DNA of 64,000 bases from Mayamaea pseudoterrestris (lineage: Eukaryota > Bacillariophyta > Bacillariophyceae > Sellaphorales > Sellaphoraceae): assembly GCA_027923505.1 (NCBI GenBank), contig BROI01000038.1, forward strand, positions 124,001-188,000. The letters run 5' to 3'. The stretch's first letter is position 1. The number at the start of each line of letters is the position of its first letter. The translations under genes were made by a program, and so were the position numbers. Below the pieces are notes generated by a model. The model was not told where the DNA came from. It searched no databases and was given only the letters and a program-made list of their open reading frames with translations. Shown here piece by piece: positions 40,391-49,664 of this stretch.

Positions 40391-43320
40391 TCATAAACTC
40401 TTGTCGCCGTCAATAGGTGGCTCGTAGAGCTCTGTTGTGTTGCTGTTTGGTTCCATCGAAAGGCTCGAAATCACATCCATCGGTAGCAAGACTGTGTCAC
40501 CGATCGGCATGGCAATTTTTTCAGCGGACACGTTTGTAACAAGGACTTCCCCAGACAAAGTTGTATTGGTTGGCACATCCATCTCCAAAATGGCTAGCTC
40601 GTCGGCAGCGTCGGTAGCATTGGTGGCAATTAAGCCAGGACCCTCCTTCTTTTCGAGAATTTCTATACTGTCGGCGGCAATAGGTGCATTGAGGATTGCT
40701 TCCGTCTCGAGCTCCTCCGCCAGTGCTTCTTCTTCAGGCGTTAATGTCACCTTCTCGTTGGTTCCGTCGTTATCGTCACCTAAAGCCGATTCGTCGCCAC
40801 GCGCGCTAGTGCCACCGTCCGTGCTGGTCTGGTTACTCACAGTAAGTGCGATTACATCAAACGTTGAATTATAGTCGCCGTTTGGAACCGTAGCTATTGT
40901 CACGGCAGTGAGGCCATCCCTTCTAACTCCGTTACCCGACGAGTCAATCTCAGATATGCCAGTAGCATCAATGGTATCAGTCGAGTTCAACATTGGTATA
41001 GCTCCGTCCTTTCGTTCTAGTATTTCTATACTATCAGCAGCTATGGGAGCGTTAAGAATGGCCTCGGTCTCAAGTTTTTCAGCCTCAGCTTTTTCTAGGA
41101 GAGTTGAAATAGCCTCTATTAGTTCGGTTGCAGGCATCGGTTTTGATATGTCGTCCTTTGATGTCAAAGCGGGATCCTCTGCACTCGGTGAAGTCACATG
41201 CGACTCCTTTCCACTCACTTCTTCGTTGGCTGCTACAGAAGCGCCATTAACATGGCTTGTATCGGGAGGCCCACGAACTGGGTTCTCATCTCCGTGTGGC
41301 GGCTCGCCGTCGCCGTTCGCCGCGATGCCTTTAGCGATGAGGTTGGGCGATCGTACATCTTCAGCAATGGCATCTACTGATGGTAATGCTGACCTTATAA
41401 AGTTAGCCGCGCATCCAACCTGCATTGCAACAGCCTCTTGCGCACTCACAATCGGCTCTAGGGCAAGTGGAATACCCTTTGGTAAAATATCACCAGCAAT
41501 AATATCGGCATAGTCGGGCATGTGCGAAACGATTGTAGACACGGACTCGCCGGTGCTATATGGCAATGGCTTCATCGTACGAGCAAGGTCGAAACCACTG
41601 TTCGAGGCTGATGCTGATTTCGATGAGTGTACGGCGATATCAAGCTGCGACAGCAAACCGTCGACAAGGGGCACCTCGGTGACTCGTGCCGGTATCATGG
41701 CCTCTGCTGCGTTTCGAAGTATTCTTGCCTCTTGATCTCGCTTTTGGTTTTCTAGGTCTTCCAAAGCTTTGCGCTCTGCGCGTTCTCTCTCTTTTCGTAA
41801 TCGTTCAGCTTCGAGTTCTTCGGCCTCTTCGACAGTGTAGCCTCGGAGTGGAAGTTGCATGTCAGAGAGCTCGGCGTCCTTAACTTTTTGGTGCGACACT
41901 GGATATTGTTCCAAACCATTTAACCATCTTACGGACCCAGCATTCGTTTCGGCAATCAAGGTATCGACAACCAGTGGGTCCTCGCCTTTTCCGTATGACT
42001 GTACGATAAGATTATATGGGTGAAGGAGAGTGGTGAGAAAGAAAGTGGGGAACGTTGTAACAGCAATGACCGTTCGTAAGACATAACTATACGTACCTCG
42101 TTCTCATAAGGATCTAGCAGTTGTTTGGCAAGATCAAACAGACCTTGATACGAAATTGTAAGTAGGCCAATGCCCATGACAGTAATCAACGATGACATAC
42201 CGGATGTGTACGCCATCCAAGGATACATGCAGAGAATGAGATCAACGAGAACTTGCACGATATGCGCATATGCCAAAGGCATTCTTCCTTGTAACTCATC
42301 TCCGATAGCTCCATACTGCGCTCTGGCTACATGACACTTTTCGAGTATTTGGTCTTCGAATCCTGCTCCACCGAGAAAGTGCCCAGCCTCTCGCCCTTCC
42401 ACATACGTTCGAACGATCCAAAGCAAGACAGCCGTATGTCGCTGCGTCGCTGGAATGTCGGCATCCACCAAGATTTCCCTCTCGCGCGCCGTCATGAGCC
42501 CGCGCTCCACCAGTCGTCGCATTCCTCGCGGCGTCAATATTGGTCGATGCGATCGAGTAAAGGAGCCGTACGTCAAAATATTGAAGAGACGAACGTAGCG
42601 ACTGACTAGTTCAAGCACTTGTCGACTGCCAGCTGTATAAGTAGATGGTTCATTTGGATTGGTTGGTGGTTTGCGGACGGCGTGTGCGGCAAGCGTCAAG
42701 TTAATGTCGTGCAGTCGTCCCTGGAGTCGCCGACTGAGGTCGTAGCACTTGCGCCAAAGTGCGTAGCTTTGATTGACAAAGAATGTCAGCGTAAAGGTTG
42801 TCACGCTCAGCAGCTGTCCCCATAGAATGCCGAATCCAGATAACCACGTCTTTACTTGTGGAACGGAATGACAAACAATCAAGACAATGGTTGCGTAGGC
42901 CATGCGCTTGATTACGGAATCCCACGTTTCGGAAAAGATTGTTCCCTTCCATCGCTTCCATATGAAATTCGACGATGGATCAAACTGAAGCATAATGGGT
43001 CTCCGGGCGCTGGTGCGTACGCATTCGTCAATCAAGTCGTCAATGAGTTTCTGCGTCGATGCTTGTTCAATGATGGATTCGGGTGTTGTCAAAACCATGT
43101 GTAATGCGGTAGATGATTTACAGGGGGAGGATGAAAGTACTTCTTTCAAAGCTACACATAATGGAGTCGTATGCCTAGCGGCTAATGCTCCTTTCTGATT
43201 ACATTGTCCAGCATGATGGAGGCTCGTCGAAAATCCCGAGATGGAAGCCGCAGATAGCAGGACAAGCCAACAAGTTAGAAATCGTTCCTTTCTCCAAACT
43301 TTTCCTTGATTTATTATCAT
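40391..43320 (-). CDS. bestrophin-family anion channel, plastid-targeted, with long C-terminal tail
   Basis: Bestrophins form pentameric chloride/bicarbonate channels; in algae the thylakoid ones feed bicarbonate to carbonic anhydrase in the CO2-concentrating mechanism. Two exons, 43320-42097 and 41998-40391, with a 98-bp intron, give 943 residues. The N-terminus has a signal and the ASAF-like SISGFSTS. The channel part spans ~110-420 (RRPIMLQFDPSSNFIWKRWK, LTYGSFTRSHRPILT, YPWMAY), and the family LLDPYENE motif lies at the splice junction and is followed by GEDP. After a charged helix the last ~480 residues are acidic and disordered. They contain two copies of AILNAPIAADSIEIL, identical in protein but differing at synonymous sites. 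The promoter holds a CRE-like repeat array. Confidence 0.87.
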
Positions 43321-43475
43321 TTGATCATAGATTTGTTTCTGTAGTAGGTTTTATGCAACGTTAAAGGATTGTCGGGCTGAGATGTTGAATCTTCGAGGAC
43401 AACTACTACTGACTGATGCCATGTTTCATGGCGAAAACAAGACGAGCGTTTCAGGAAATCTGTCGCACCACTAAT
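43321..43475. promoter_or_regulatory. proximal promoter of the bestrophin gene
   Basis: About 155 bp between the bestrophin ATG and the first unit of the 42-bp repeat array. I could not place a TATA box or initiator with confidence. Confidence 0.4.
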
Positions 43476-43850
43476 TCGTGACGCAGTTTTCACTTGCACC
43501 CGTTTCATAATATAGCCTCATGACGCTGTTTTCACTAGCACTCGTTTCATATTATTGCCTCATGACACAGTTTTCACTGGCACTCGTTTCGTACTATTGC
43601 CGCATGACGCAGTTTTCACTGGCACTCGTTTCGTACTATTGCCTTGCCACGCAGCTCACTGTCACTCGTTTCATTAATGTCTAGTGACGTAATTGACACT
43701 GGCACTCGTTTCACAATATTGCCTCGTGACGTAATTGACACTGGCACTCGTTTCACAATATTGCCTAGTGACGTAATTGACACTGGCACTCGTTTCTTAC
43801 TATTGCCTTATGACGTCATTGACATTGGCACTTGTTTCATACTATTGCCT
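43476..43850. promoter_or_regulatory. nine-unit 42-bp tandem repeat with CRE-like TGACG(C/T) cores
   Basis: Nine tandem units of 42 bp (one shortened), consensus close to TCATGACGCAGTTTTCACTG then GCACTCGTTTCGTACTATTG. TGACGC occurs at 43479, 43521 and 43605; TGACGT at 43685, 43727, 43769 and 43811, the last being a full palindromic TGACGTCA. These hexamers are the known cores of the CO2/cAMP-responsive elements (CCRE) bound by bZIP factors in diatom low-CO2 promoters. The array lies in the divergent promoter between the bestrophin and the mTERF gene. The repeat is seen directly; the regulatory role is inferred. Confidence 0.7.
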
Positions 43851-44037
43851 CATGTGAATGCGTCGCTTTTAGTCAAAGTAAAACAAGTGGAAGTTGTTGA
43901 TTCCTCATCATGCAACCATGGCGACGCTCCCTCTTTGATCTTTTTACATTATACAAAATACTCTTTGTCCTCTGAGATATGAAACGTCTTGGCAATGCTC
44001 TCTGGGGTCTTTTCTCACTCTGTCGGCGCATGCGTTT
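43851..44037. other. upstream region of the mTERF gene
   Basis: A short region between the repeat array and the mTERF open frame. An ATG at 43979 starts a different frame with a basic, Arg-rich mitochondrial-presequence-like peptide (MKRLGNALWGLFSLCRRMRL). It might belong to a first exon of the mTERF gene, but I could not find a splice pair that keeps the frame. Confidence 0.35.
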
Positions 44038-45675
44038 ATGGCATTCCACGTCGCAACAACGAAAAGCCGATGCCCACGCCAAGATAGTAACAGTCGACAG
44101 CATCCATTCACCCTTACTTTCATGGCTCTGTTGACAGAGGAGGTCGCAGTAGAGCCCAAAGGACGAGTAAACAAGGTTTTTCGAGCAATCACTGCCATTG
44201 TTCAAGACAAGTATCCTGACGCTGGCGTCAACGACACATCAATGCAAGAATGGGCACGATTTCGAAGTTACCTATATCGAACTTACAAGCGGCTTTCAAT
44301 TCACCAGGTGCAGTCTGTTTTGGACTATCTCGACGAGCTGTTCCCAAATGATCCTGAATTGCACGTGTCCATCCTCCAAGCATCTCCCAGAATCATTGGA
44401 CGACCAGTCGACTCGTTTCTACGACCTACTGTCACCTTTCTGCGAGGGCTCTATGGGAACGACCTTTTTTATAAGGCTATTCGTCGGAATCAGGATTTAC
44501 TACTGACGCATGGCGTCGGCTACAAGGCTGAGACTTCATCAGCTGAATCGATTCAATCATTTCTACAGGAACAAATGGGATTTTCGGCGACAGCGATTAC
44601 GAAACTAAAGCGCAAGGAACCCTTGATCTTTCAGCGCCCACTGTATACACTGAATTCGGTTGTTGCGTTTTTGGATGACCTATTGCAGCATGGAAACTAC
44701 ACGGATTATGAAATACGAAACACGACAGCCAAGCTGATTACCAAGCATCCAAGAATGTTTGCACTGTCGGTTCCCTTCAAGCTGCAACCGCAGCTTGAGT
44801 TCCTTGAGGCGCACTGCAACTTACAGCCATCTGACATTGCAAAAGCTATAGTAACGAAGAGTGGCGCTGCCAATCTGCTGATTTTGTCGATTGAAGAGAA
44901 TTTGAAACCTTCAATTGAATACTTGTCCAAGGTTGTTGCTCGCGGATCCGACGGCAACGGTGATTTAAAGCATTGTCTTTCGACGTATCCAGGAACGCTC
45001 AATTTGGCTCTTCCTAACATAAAAAGCAAGGTGGAATTTTTTGATAGCATTGATCCTCCTCGAATCAATCATGATGGCTCACGCATACCTTCTCAGGGAC
45101 TTGCCGCGAGAGTTCTGCTCCGAGCACCGGCCGTCTACTCCATGAGTTTGTCGGATAACCTTATACCGAAAATAAAGTTTCTCGCTGGTGTCTGGGGGAT
45201 GAAGGTATATGATGCAGCATCTTGTGCTTTAGAGACTGACGATCCGGACAGAAGCTTTGCCTTGCTACTCGGTGAATCGCCGACGATATTGTCACTGAGC
45301 CTCGAATGCAACATCCAACCAACATACAAGTTTTACAACAGCACTGGATACATAGAGTTGGATGACAATTGGAAGCTGAAACCCAAAGCTGAAAGTGTGA
45401 GACTCATACGTGGGAGAGAAATTGGTGTTTCTCTTTTCAATCGTCTCTTGCCGCGCTGGCATTTTGTCCGGTCGAAGCAAGTTTCCGACCAAATGCCATC
45501 TCCATTGATTCCACTCGATATATTGGTCGGTGCGACGGATGCCGCGTTTTGTAGCATATACAATGCAACAGACGAAGAATACGATGAGTTCAAGGCGGAA
45601 GCGATTCCTCGGCTTAAATTTAGCTCGCAGTTTGACACTTGGCTTAAGACGGGTCGACCGATCGAGCTCGAATAG
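44038..45675 (+). CDS. mTERF-family protein (organelle nucleic-acid binding)
   Basis: 545 residues made mainly of helical ~35-residue repeats with the mTERF pattern of a Leu-rich helix ending in a Pro turn: ILQASPRIIG with FLRPTVTFL, LKRKEPLIF with LNSVVAFL, ITKHPRMFALSV with LQPQLEFL, CLSTYPGTLNLALPNI, LLRAPAVYSMSL with LIPKIKFL, and LGESPTILSLSL. These proteins act in mitochondria or plastids in transcription termination, RNA processing or ribosome assembly. The last 90 residues depart from the repeat pattern and are acidic. The N-terminus at 44038 is not a clear targeting peptide, and the second Met (residue 29) or an upstream exon may be the real start. Which organelle it serves is open. 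Confidence 0.8.
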   Translation: MAFHVATTKSRCPRQDSNSRQHPFTLTFMALLTEEVAVEPKGRVNKVFRAITAIVQDKYPDAGVNDTSMQEWARFRSYLYRTYKRLSIHQVQSVLDYLDELFPNDPELHVSILQASPRIIGRPVDSFLRPTVTFLRGLYGNDLFYKAIRRNQDLLLTHGVGYKAETSSAESIQSFLQEQMGFSATAITKLKRKEPLIFQRPLYTLNSVVAFLDDLLQHGNYTDYEIRNTTAKLITKHPRMFALSVPFKLQPQLEFLEAHCNLQPSDIAKAIVTKSGAANLLILSIEENLKPSIEYLSKVVARGSDGNGDLKHCLSTYPGTLNLALPNIKSKVEFFDSIDPPRINHDGSRIPSQGLAARVLLRAPAVYSMSLSDNLIPKIKFLAGVWGMKVYDAASCALETDDPDRSFALLLGESPTILSLSLECNIQPTYKFYNSTGYIELDDNWKLKPKAESVRLIRGREIGVSLFNRLLPRWHFVRSKQVSDQMPSPLIPLDILVGATDAAFCSIYNATDEEYDEFKAEAIPRLKFSSQFDTWLKTGRPIELE

Positions 45676-45982
45676 GTACAGTATTGTTGCTACTGTAGTG
45701 CACTAACAATATATCAACACTCGCCCGATTTAGTTGTATACTGTATTGTATGTAAAGTGTCCAAATTTTATTCTGGTGCGTTCTTTGTACTATATTTGTC
45801 ATTGGTCCGCAAATTTATCGATGCCTGTACCGGTAGCGAATCCGCGTGGATCGCGTTAAGTCATCAGTGCGGGCCATTTTGCATGTGTGTAGTGAGAAAG
45901 ACATAAAGTTAACATGCAGCCGACCAAGAAAGTGTGTCTTGAATACAAGCATTATATAAGGAAAAACCAGATCGTTGCACGC
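45676..45982. other. convergent 3' region, 307 bp
   Basis: Lies between the stops of the mTERF gene (plus) and the type I membrane protein gene (minus). It should hold both polyadenylation regions. Nothing else is seen. Confidence 0.4.
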
Positions 45983-47957
45983 CTATACAGCAGGCGCCAC
46001 AAACTCGCCACTTCCTCCATCGTTACGAATTGGAGACGGATCGCGCGATCGACTACCCGACTCGTCCGTCTCGTAAGAAAATTCTGAATCAGAGCAATCA
46101 TCGTCGTCAGAGTCTTGCTCGACGCCTTCGCTCTGGTCCTCCGAAATGGTTTCCATGGCCGTCATGTTTTCGCGGCTTCCTACGCGCGGCATCATCTGAT
46201 TCTTCATCTTTTTCTTCTTCTTTCTCCGACGGCGTTTAGACAGCGTCTGTTGGACTGGCGGCGGTTGCTTGGAAGGTCCTTGCGGCGGTTTGGGTGGTAG
46301 ATCTAGTAGGAGCGCCGTCTTTTCGTCCGCCATGGCGGAGTTATCGGGCACATCCATGTCTTCACCGATGGCCTCATCCGAGTTTCCGCTCGACCCACTG
46401 ACGACCGTAGCCTCTCCGCCACTCGTGACAGTGACTTCTCCCTCGCTGTCGACGGTGGGAGCCTCGCCACTCCCAACCGTTTCATCCGTCATGACCGATA
46501 GGTCGGCCAGTGTGTCAATCAAGTGCTCTGATGGCGGCGACGATCGGCCATTTAGTGGAGACGTTTCCGGCGAATCCACGCACATTTCGGACGAGTTGCG
46601 ACTGCTGTCACCCGTTTCAATGTGTTCGAGTTCCTGGTCGTCAACTTCACTGATAATGCTAATCTTGCGATTCGAATCTGATCGCTTGCCTCGACGTGAG
46701 GTTGCCAGCAGGACGACGACAAAGAGACCCAAGATAACAACGGCAGCAGCGGCAGAAAGACTAGAAGCAAGTACAACGGATGATCGCGAGCTTGATGTCG
46801 TAGTCGTTGTCGTGCCAATCATGGGAATCGGTGCTGGAGCAGCGGCGGTTGCAATCGTTGGGCGCATCGAGGGGGCGAAAGTTGGCGGTGAAGTTTGCAG
46901 CAGCGTAGGTGGCAGTGTCACAAGCTCTTGACGATCGCCAAGATAAAGAGTACTCTTTACTGCTCCAGTCAAGACCAAATCTCCATTCATCTGCGATTCA
47001 ATAACGCTCAGTAAGTACTCTTGTACGCTGGAAGCTGTCGAATTGTCGCCAATAAACTTTGCCGTCATGCTACCAATCATGGGATAGCATTCGCCAGAAT
47101 CGTTGCTCAGATACTGACAGGTCGCGCCTACGAAAATAGTAGAGAGTAAGAAATGATTGATCATGCGAGAAAATGCAGAATGAAGCCATATCAAACTGCT
47201 TTGCAGCTCCACTACAGTCAAGGAGGTGCAATGTTCAAGTGCTGCCTCGACATTCGATCAAGCATCGTTCGCATCCATCATTCATTGAAAACGTACCTAC
47301 TGTAAAATCAAGTCGATCCGTTTGCAGACTCGACAAGGATACAATGACGCTTGGTTGAATTGCTTGTTGATAGGAAGCGTCATCCTTCAAGGCGCACCCG
47401 TGCAATCCAAGCTGATTCGCCGTCGTCCATAGCGTTCCCCACTCCAAGGCTGGAATCCAGTAGCTCAGCAAAGTTTCGCCCTCCGGCGCTGGCTGCTCCG
47501 TAGATAGCGTCATTTCATAGTCAAAGGAAACAGAAAGGCTTTGAAATGTAGTATTTGTACCATCCGTGGACGCGGCGTAAAGCTTTTCGCACAAGTCTCC
47601 ATAATGCGTCGCATATCCCGAGTTCACGTAGAGATTGTCCGCTGCCGTCGCTAAGGTATTACTGGTATTCGCAATCGCTGGCATTATTACATCATCATTC
47701 ATTGTTGCGGTAGAGCTAGGAGTCGGAGCTAATGTTGGAGGCATCGTGGCCGACCATTGCAGCGTCCTTGCACGAAGCGGCGCCGACTGCCGTGATTCAC
47801 GCTGCAGCATTGCTGGAATCTTATTCCTTTTGACTTTGCCGAGTCTAGTAGGGACTATGCTAACTACAGGCAGCTGCTCTTGCAATGAAATTATCGATTC
47901 AAAATGTTCTGGAAGCAGTAGCAATGCCAAGGAGCTTGCGTCGTTTTCGTCTTTCAA
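45983..47957 (-). CDS. type I single-pass membrane protein of unknown function
   Basis: At least two exons, up to 47957-47297 and 47127-45983, joined across a 169-bp GT-AG intron (GTACGT...TCGTAG). The lumenal part has Thr/Pro-rich linkers (MPPTLAPTPSSTAT, PPTFAPSMRPTIATAAAPAP) around a Cys-containing domain, then one transmembrane helix (LSAAAAVVILGLFVVVLLAT) with a basic stop (SRRGKRSD). The cytoplasmic tail is about 230 residues, acidic with a Lys block (KRRRRKKKKKMK). The first exon has no ATG near its 5' end: the open frame begins with a TTG at 47957 and the first ATG is at 47810, so an upstream exon with the signal peptide is probably missing. Thr/Pro-rich linkers of this kind are common in diatom surface proteins. 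I do not recognise the family. Confidence 0.65.
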
Positions 47958-48394
47958 GGTTATGGCCGACTTGCACTTATCGAGTCTTTCGTCTCTTCGT
48001 CAAGCATGTCGTGCGCGACCCGCGCCTGGCATCCACGAATCACAGCCCTCCAATGAGGGGCATAGATAGCAATTTTCGACGTGGTTGCGACACAATTTGC
48101 ATGTGTGTCGCTTCTTCTTTTCTGTCCGTTCGAAAATGATACATTCAAATATTAGTTGATTCGCGACCCATGCTTCGTTTTAACGTCAGCTTTGCCGAGA
48201 GAGAGCTCACCCCACGTCAGACGACCATTGTCCGATTAGCTAACATACCGTACGTTGATTAAGGCGGAGGAAGTATTGAGGCGCAAGGCGCTGCTTTCTC
48301 TACCCACCACAAGTACACTAGGAATCTACCCGAATAGAAGCAGTTTAATAGGATTGACATTGTTATTTGGTGGAAGTTTAAGTGTTGAAACGCT
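47958..48394. other. intergenic region, 437 bp
   Basis: Contains the unresolved 5' part of the type I membrane protein gene (a missing first exon may lie between 47960 and 48160) and the 3' untranslated region of the uL15 gene. No RNA gene or repeat is seen. Confidence 0.4.
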
Positions 48395-48835
48395 CTACGC
48401 AGTCAGTACGCATGCACCACCGGCTGCCTTGATCTTTTGCTCGGCTAGCTTGCTGAAGTACTTGGCCTTGACAATGACAGGAACGGTGATTTGGCCGTTT
48501 CCTAAAAGCTTGAAGTAACCCTTCTCTACCAAGTCAATGACAGGTGCCTTGCCTCCTCCACTCTTGGCTGCCTCATAAACTCCTTCTCCAGCAACATTAA
48601 AAATCTTGTCAATGTTAATCGTCGAGCAATAGTTTCTGTTGCGCAGCATGTGAAACTGACGCATACCAATCTTTCCAAAGTAACCAGGGTGAAACTTATC
48701 CATGAGAATGCGGTGGTGATGCTGTCCACCAGCGTTACCTCGACCACCGGGATGCTTACGGTGCTTGCCAATACGGCCGTGACCGGCGGAAACGTGTCCG
48801 CGCTTCTTGCGGTTCTTGCTGTCGCGGGTTGGCAT
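48395..48835 (-). CDS. RPL27A: 60S ribosomal protein L27a/L28 (uL15)
   Basis: 146 residues, single exon, the usual length for eukaryotic uL15, a large-subunit protein that threads between rRNA domains. The N-terminal extension is diagnostic: [20 protein letters not shown], then [29 protein letters not shown]. The globular part contains [15 protein letters not shown] and ends [11 protein letters not shown]. The ATG at 48835 begins [14 protein letters not shown] as in homologues. No interruption is seen. Confidence 0.96.
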   Translation of the reverse strand: MPTRDSKNRKKRGHVSAGHGRIGKHRKHPGGRGNAGGQHHHRILMDKFHPGYFGKIGMRQFHMLRNRNYCSTINIDKIFNVAGEGVYEAAKSGGGKAPVIDLVEKGYFKLLGNGQITVPVIVKAKYFSKLAEQKIKAAGGACVLTA

Positions 48836-49664
48836 GTTAACTTATGTGAAAGTTGTGTGAAGGCTGTATAAAGAATGAAGGAAAAAATGTAGTGAGATCA
48901 TGTTCATTGTCGATGCAACATTGTACACGCCAAACGGTGTTGCGAATTCTTCAGTCCGTCGTGAGAGCAAGCAGTAGTCGAACCTGCATACTCAGATATC
49001 AATCGGTACATTCTTTTTAATTATATTGTAGAGAAATGTCGTCCGCTTGGAACGAGCAGCATCCGCTTGACGTTTGATCCATGTCATTGATACAAAGACT
49101 TTGAAAAGTGGACTCCCTGCATCCTTGCTGCATGCAATCACTTTCAAAAATACTCGAGCAACAAATTGATTCGTACCTCGACTACACAGTAATCTACTCG
49201 AGTAGTAGACGCGTCGTTGTTCTTGGTCGCCGTCATGGCCGTCGCAAAGGCGCTTCTAGTAGAGCGGTAAGTGGAAAGAAAACGGTACTCACATACGACA
49301 TGTGGGACGCATGCCAGACGCTCACGGCTGAGCGCCGTCCATTGTGACAGAATCTAAGCACCTTTCTCTCGCTCGACCATGATGGGACCAAAGAGCGAGT
49401 TTATGCGCCTGAAACGTGAGTGCAGAGGTGGTAGTGGAATGTATTGATAAAGTGTGCATAATAGCAGTGATTATATACGTTTTTAGATGACGAGTCGGAA
49501 GACAAAGGACGCCGTTATGGACGTTCCTTTTACGTGTCGATTTAGAACGAGGCATTTGTATGAGCTATGTGATACAGACAAGATGAGGAAAAAAGATGCG
49601 ATGAAACGTGTTTCGGACTTGATCTTACACTTATGTTCATAAAATTACTATTAGATGAGTGAAC
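48836..49664. other. intergenic region, 829 bp, with possible unresolved small exons
   Basis: Upstream of both uL15 (minus) and the helicase (plus). Three pieces on the plus strand have exon-like edges: ATGGCCGTCGCAAAGGCG at 49238 ending in a strong GTAAGT donor near 49278, a segment near 49370-49420 ending GTGAGT, and a 51-codon frame (MTSRKTKDAVMDVPF) starting after TTTTTAG near 49487. I could not join them into one consistent frame. A small multi-exon gene is possible, and so is chance. Confidence 0.3.

Noticed and set aside
43644-43982. Repeat protein with 14-residue units (DVIDTGTRFTILP)
   Set aside because: Arises because the 42-bp promoter repeat is a multiple of three. The frame starts inside the repeat, has no conserved extension, and units upstream do not keep it.
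47128-47296. A 169-bp intron, the same length as the satellite unit
   Set aside because: The sequence shows no similarity to the satellite; the equal length is chance.
48950-49000. tRNA-like T-arm (GCAGGTTCGACTACTGC on the minus strand)
   Set aside because: No matching anticodon or acceptor stems could be found around it.
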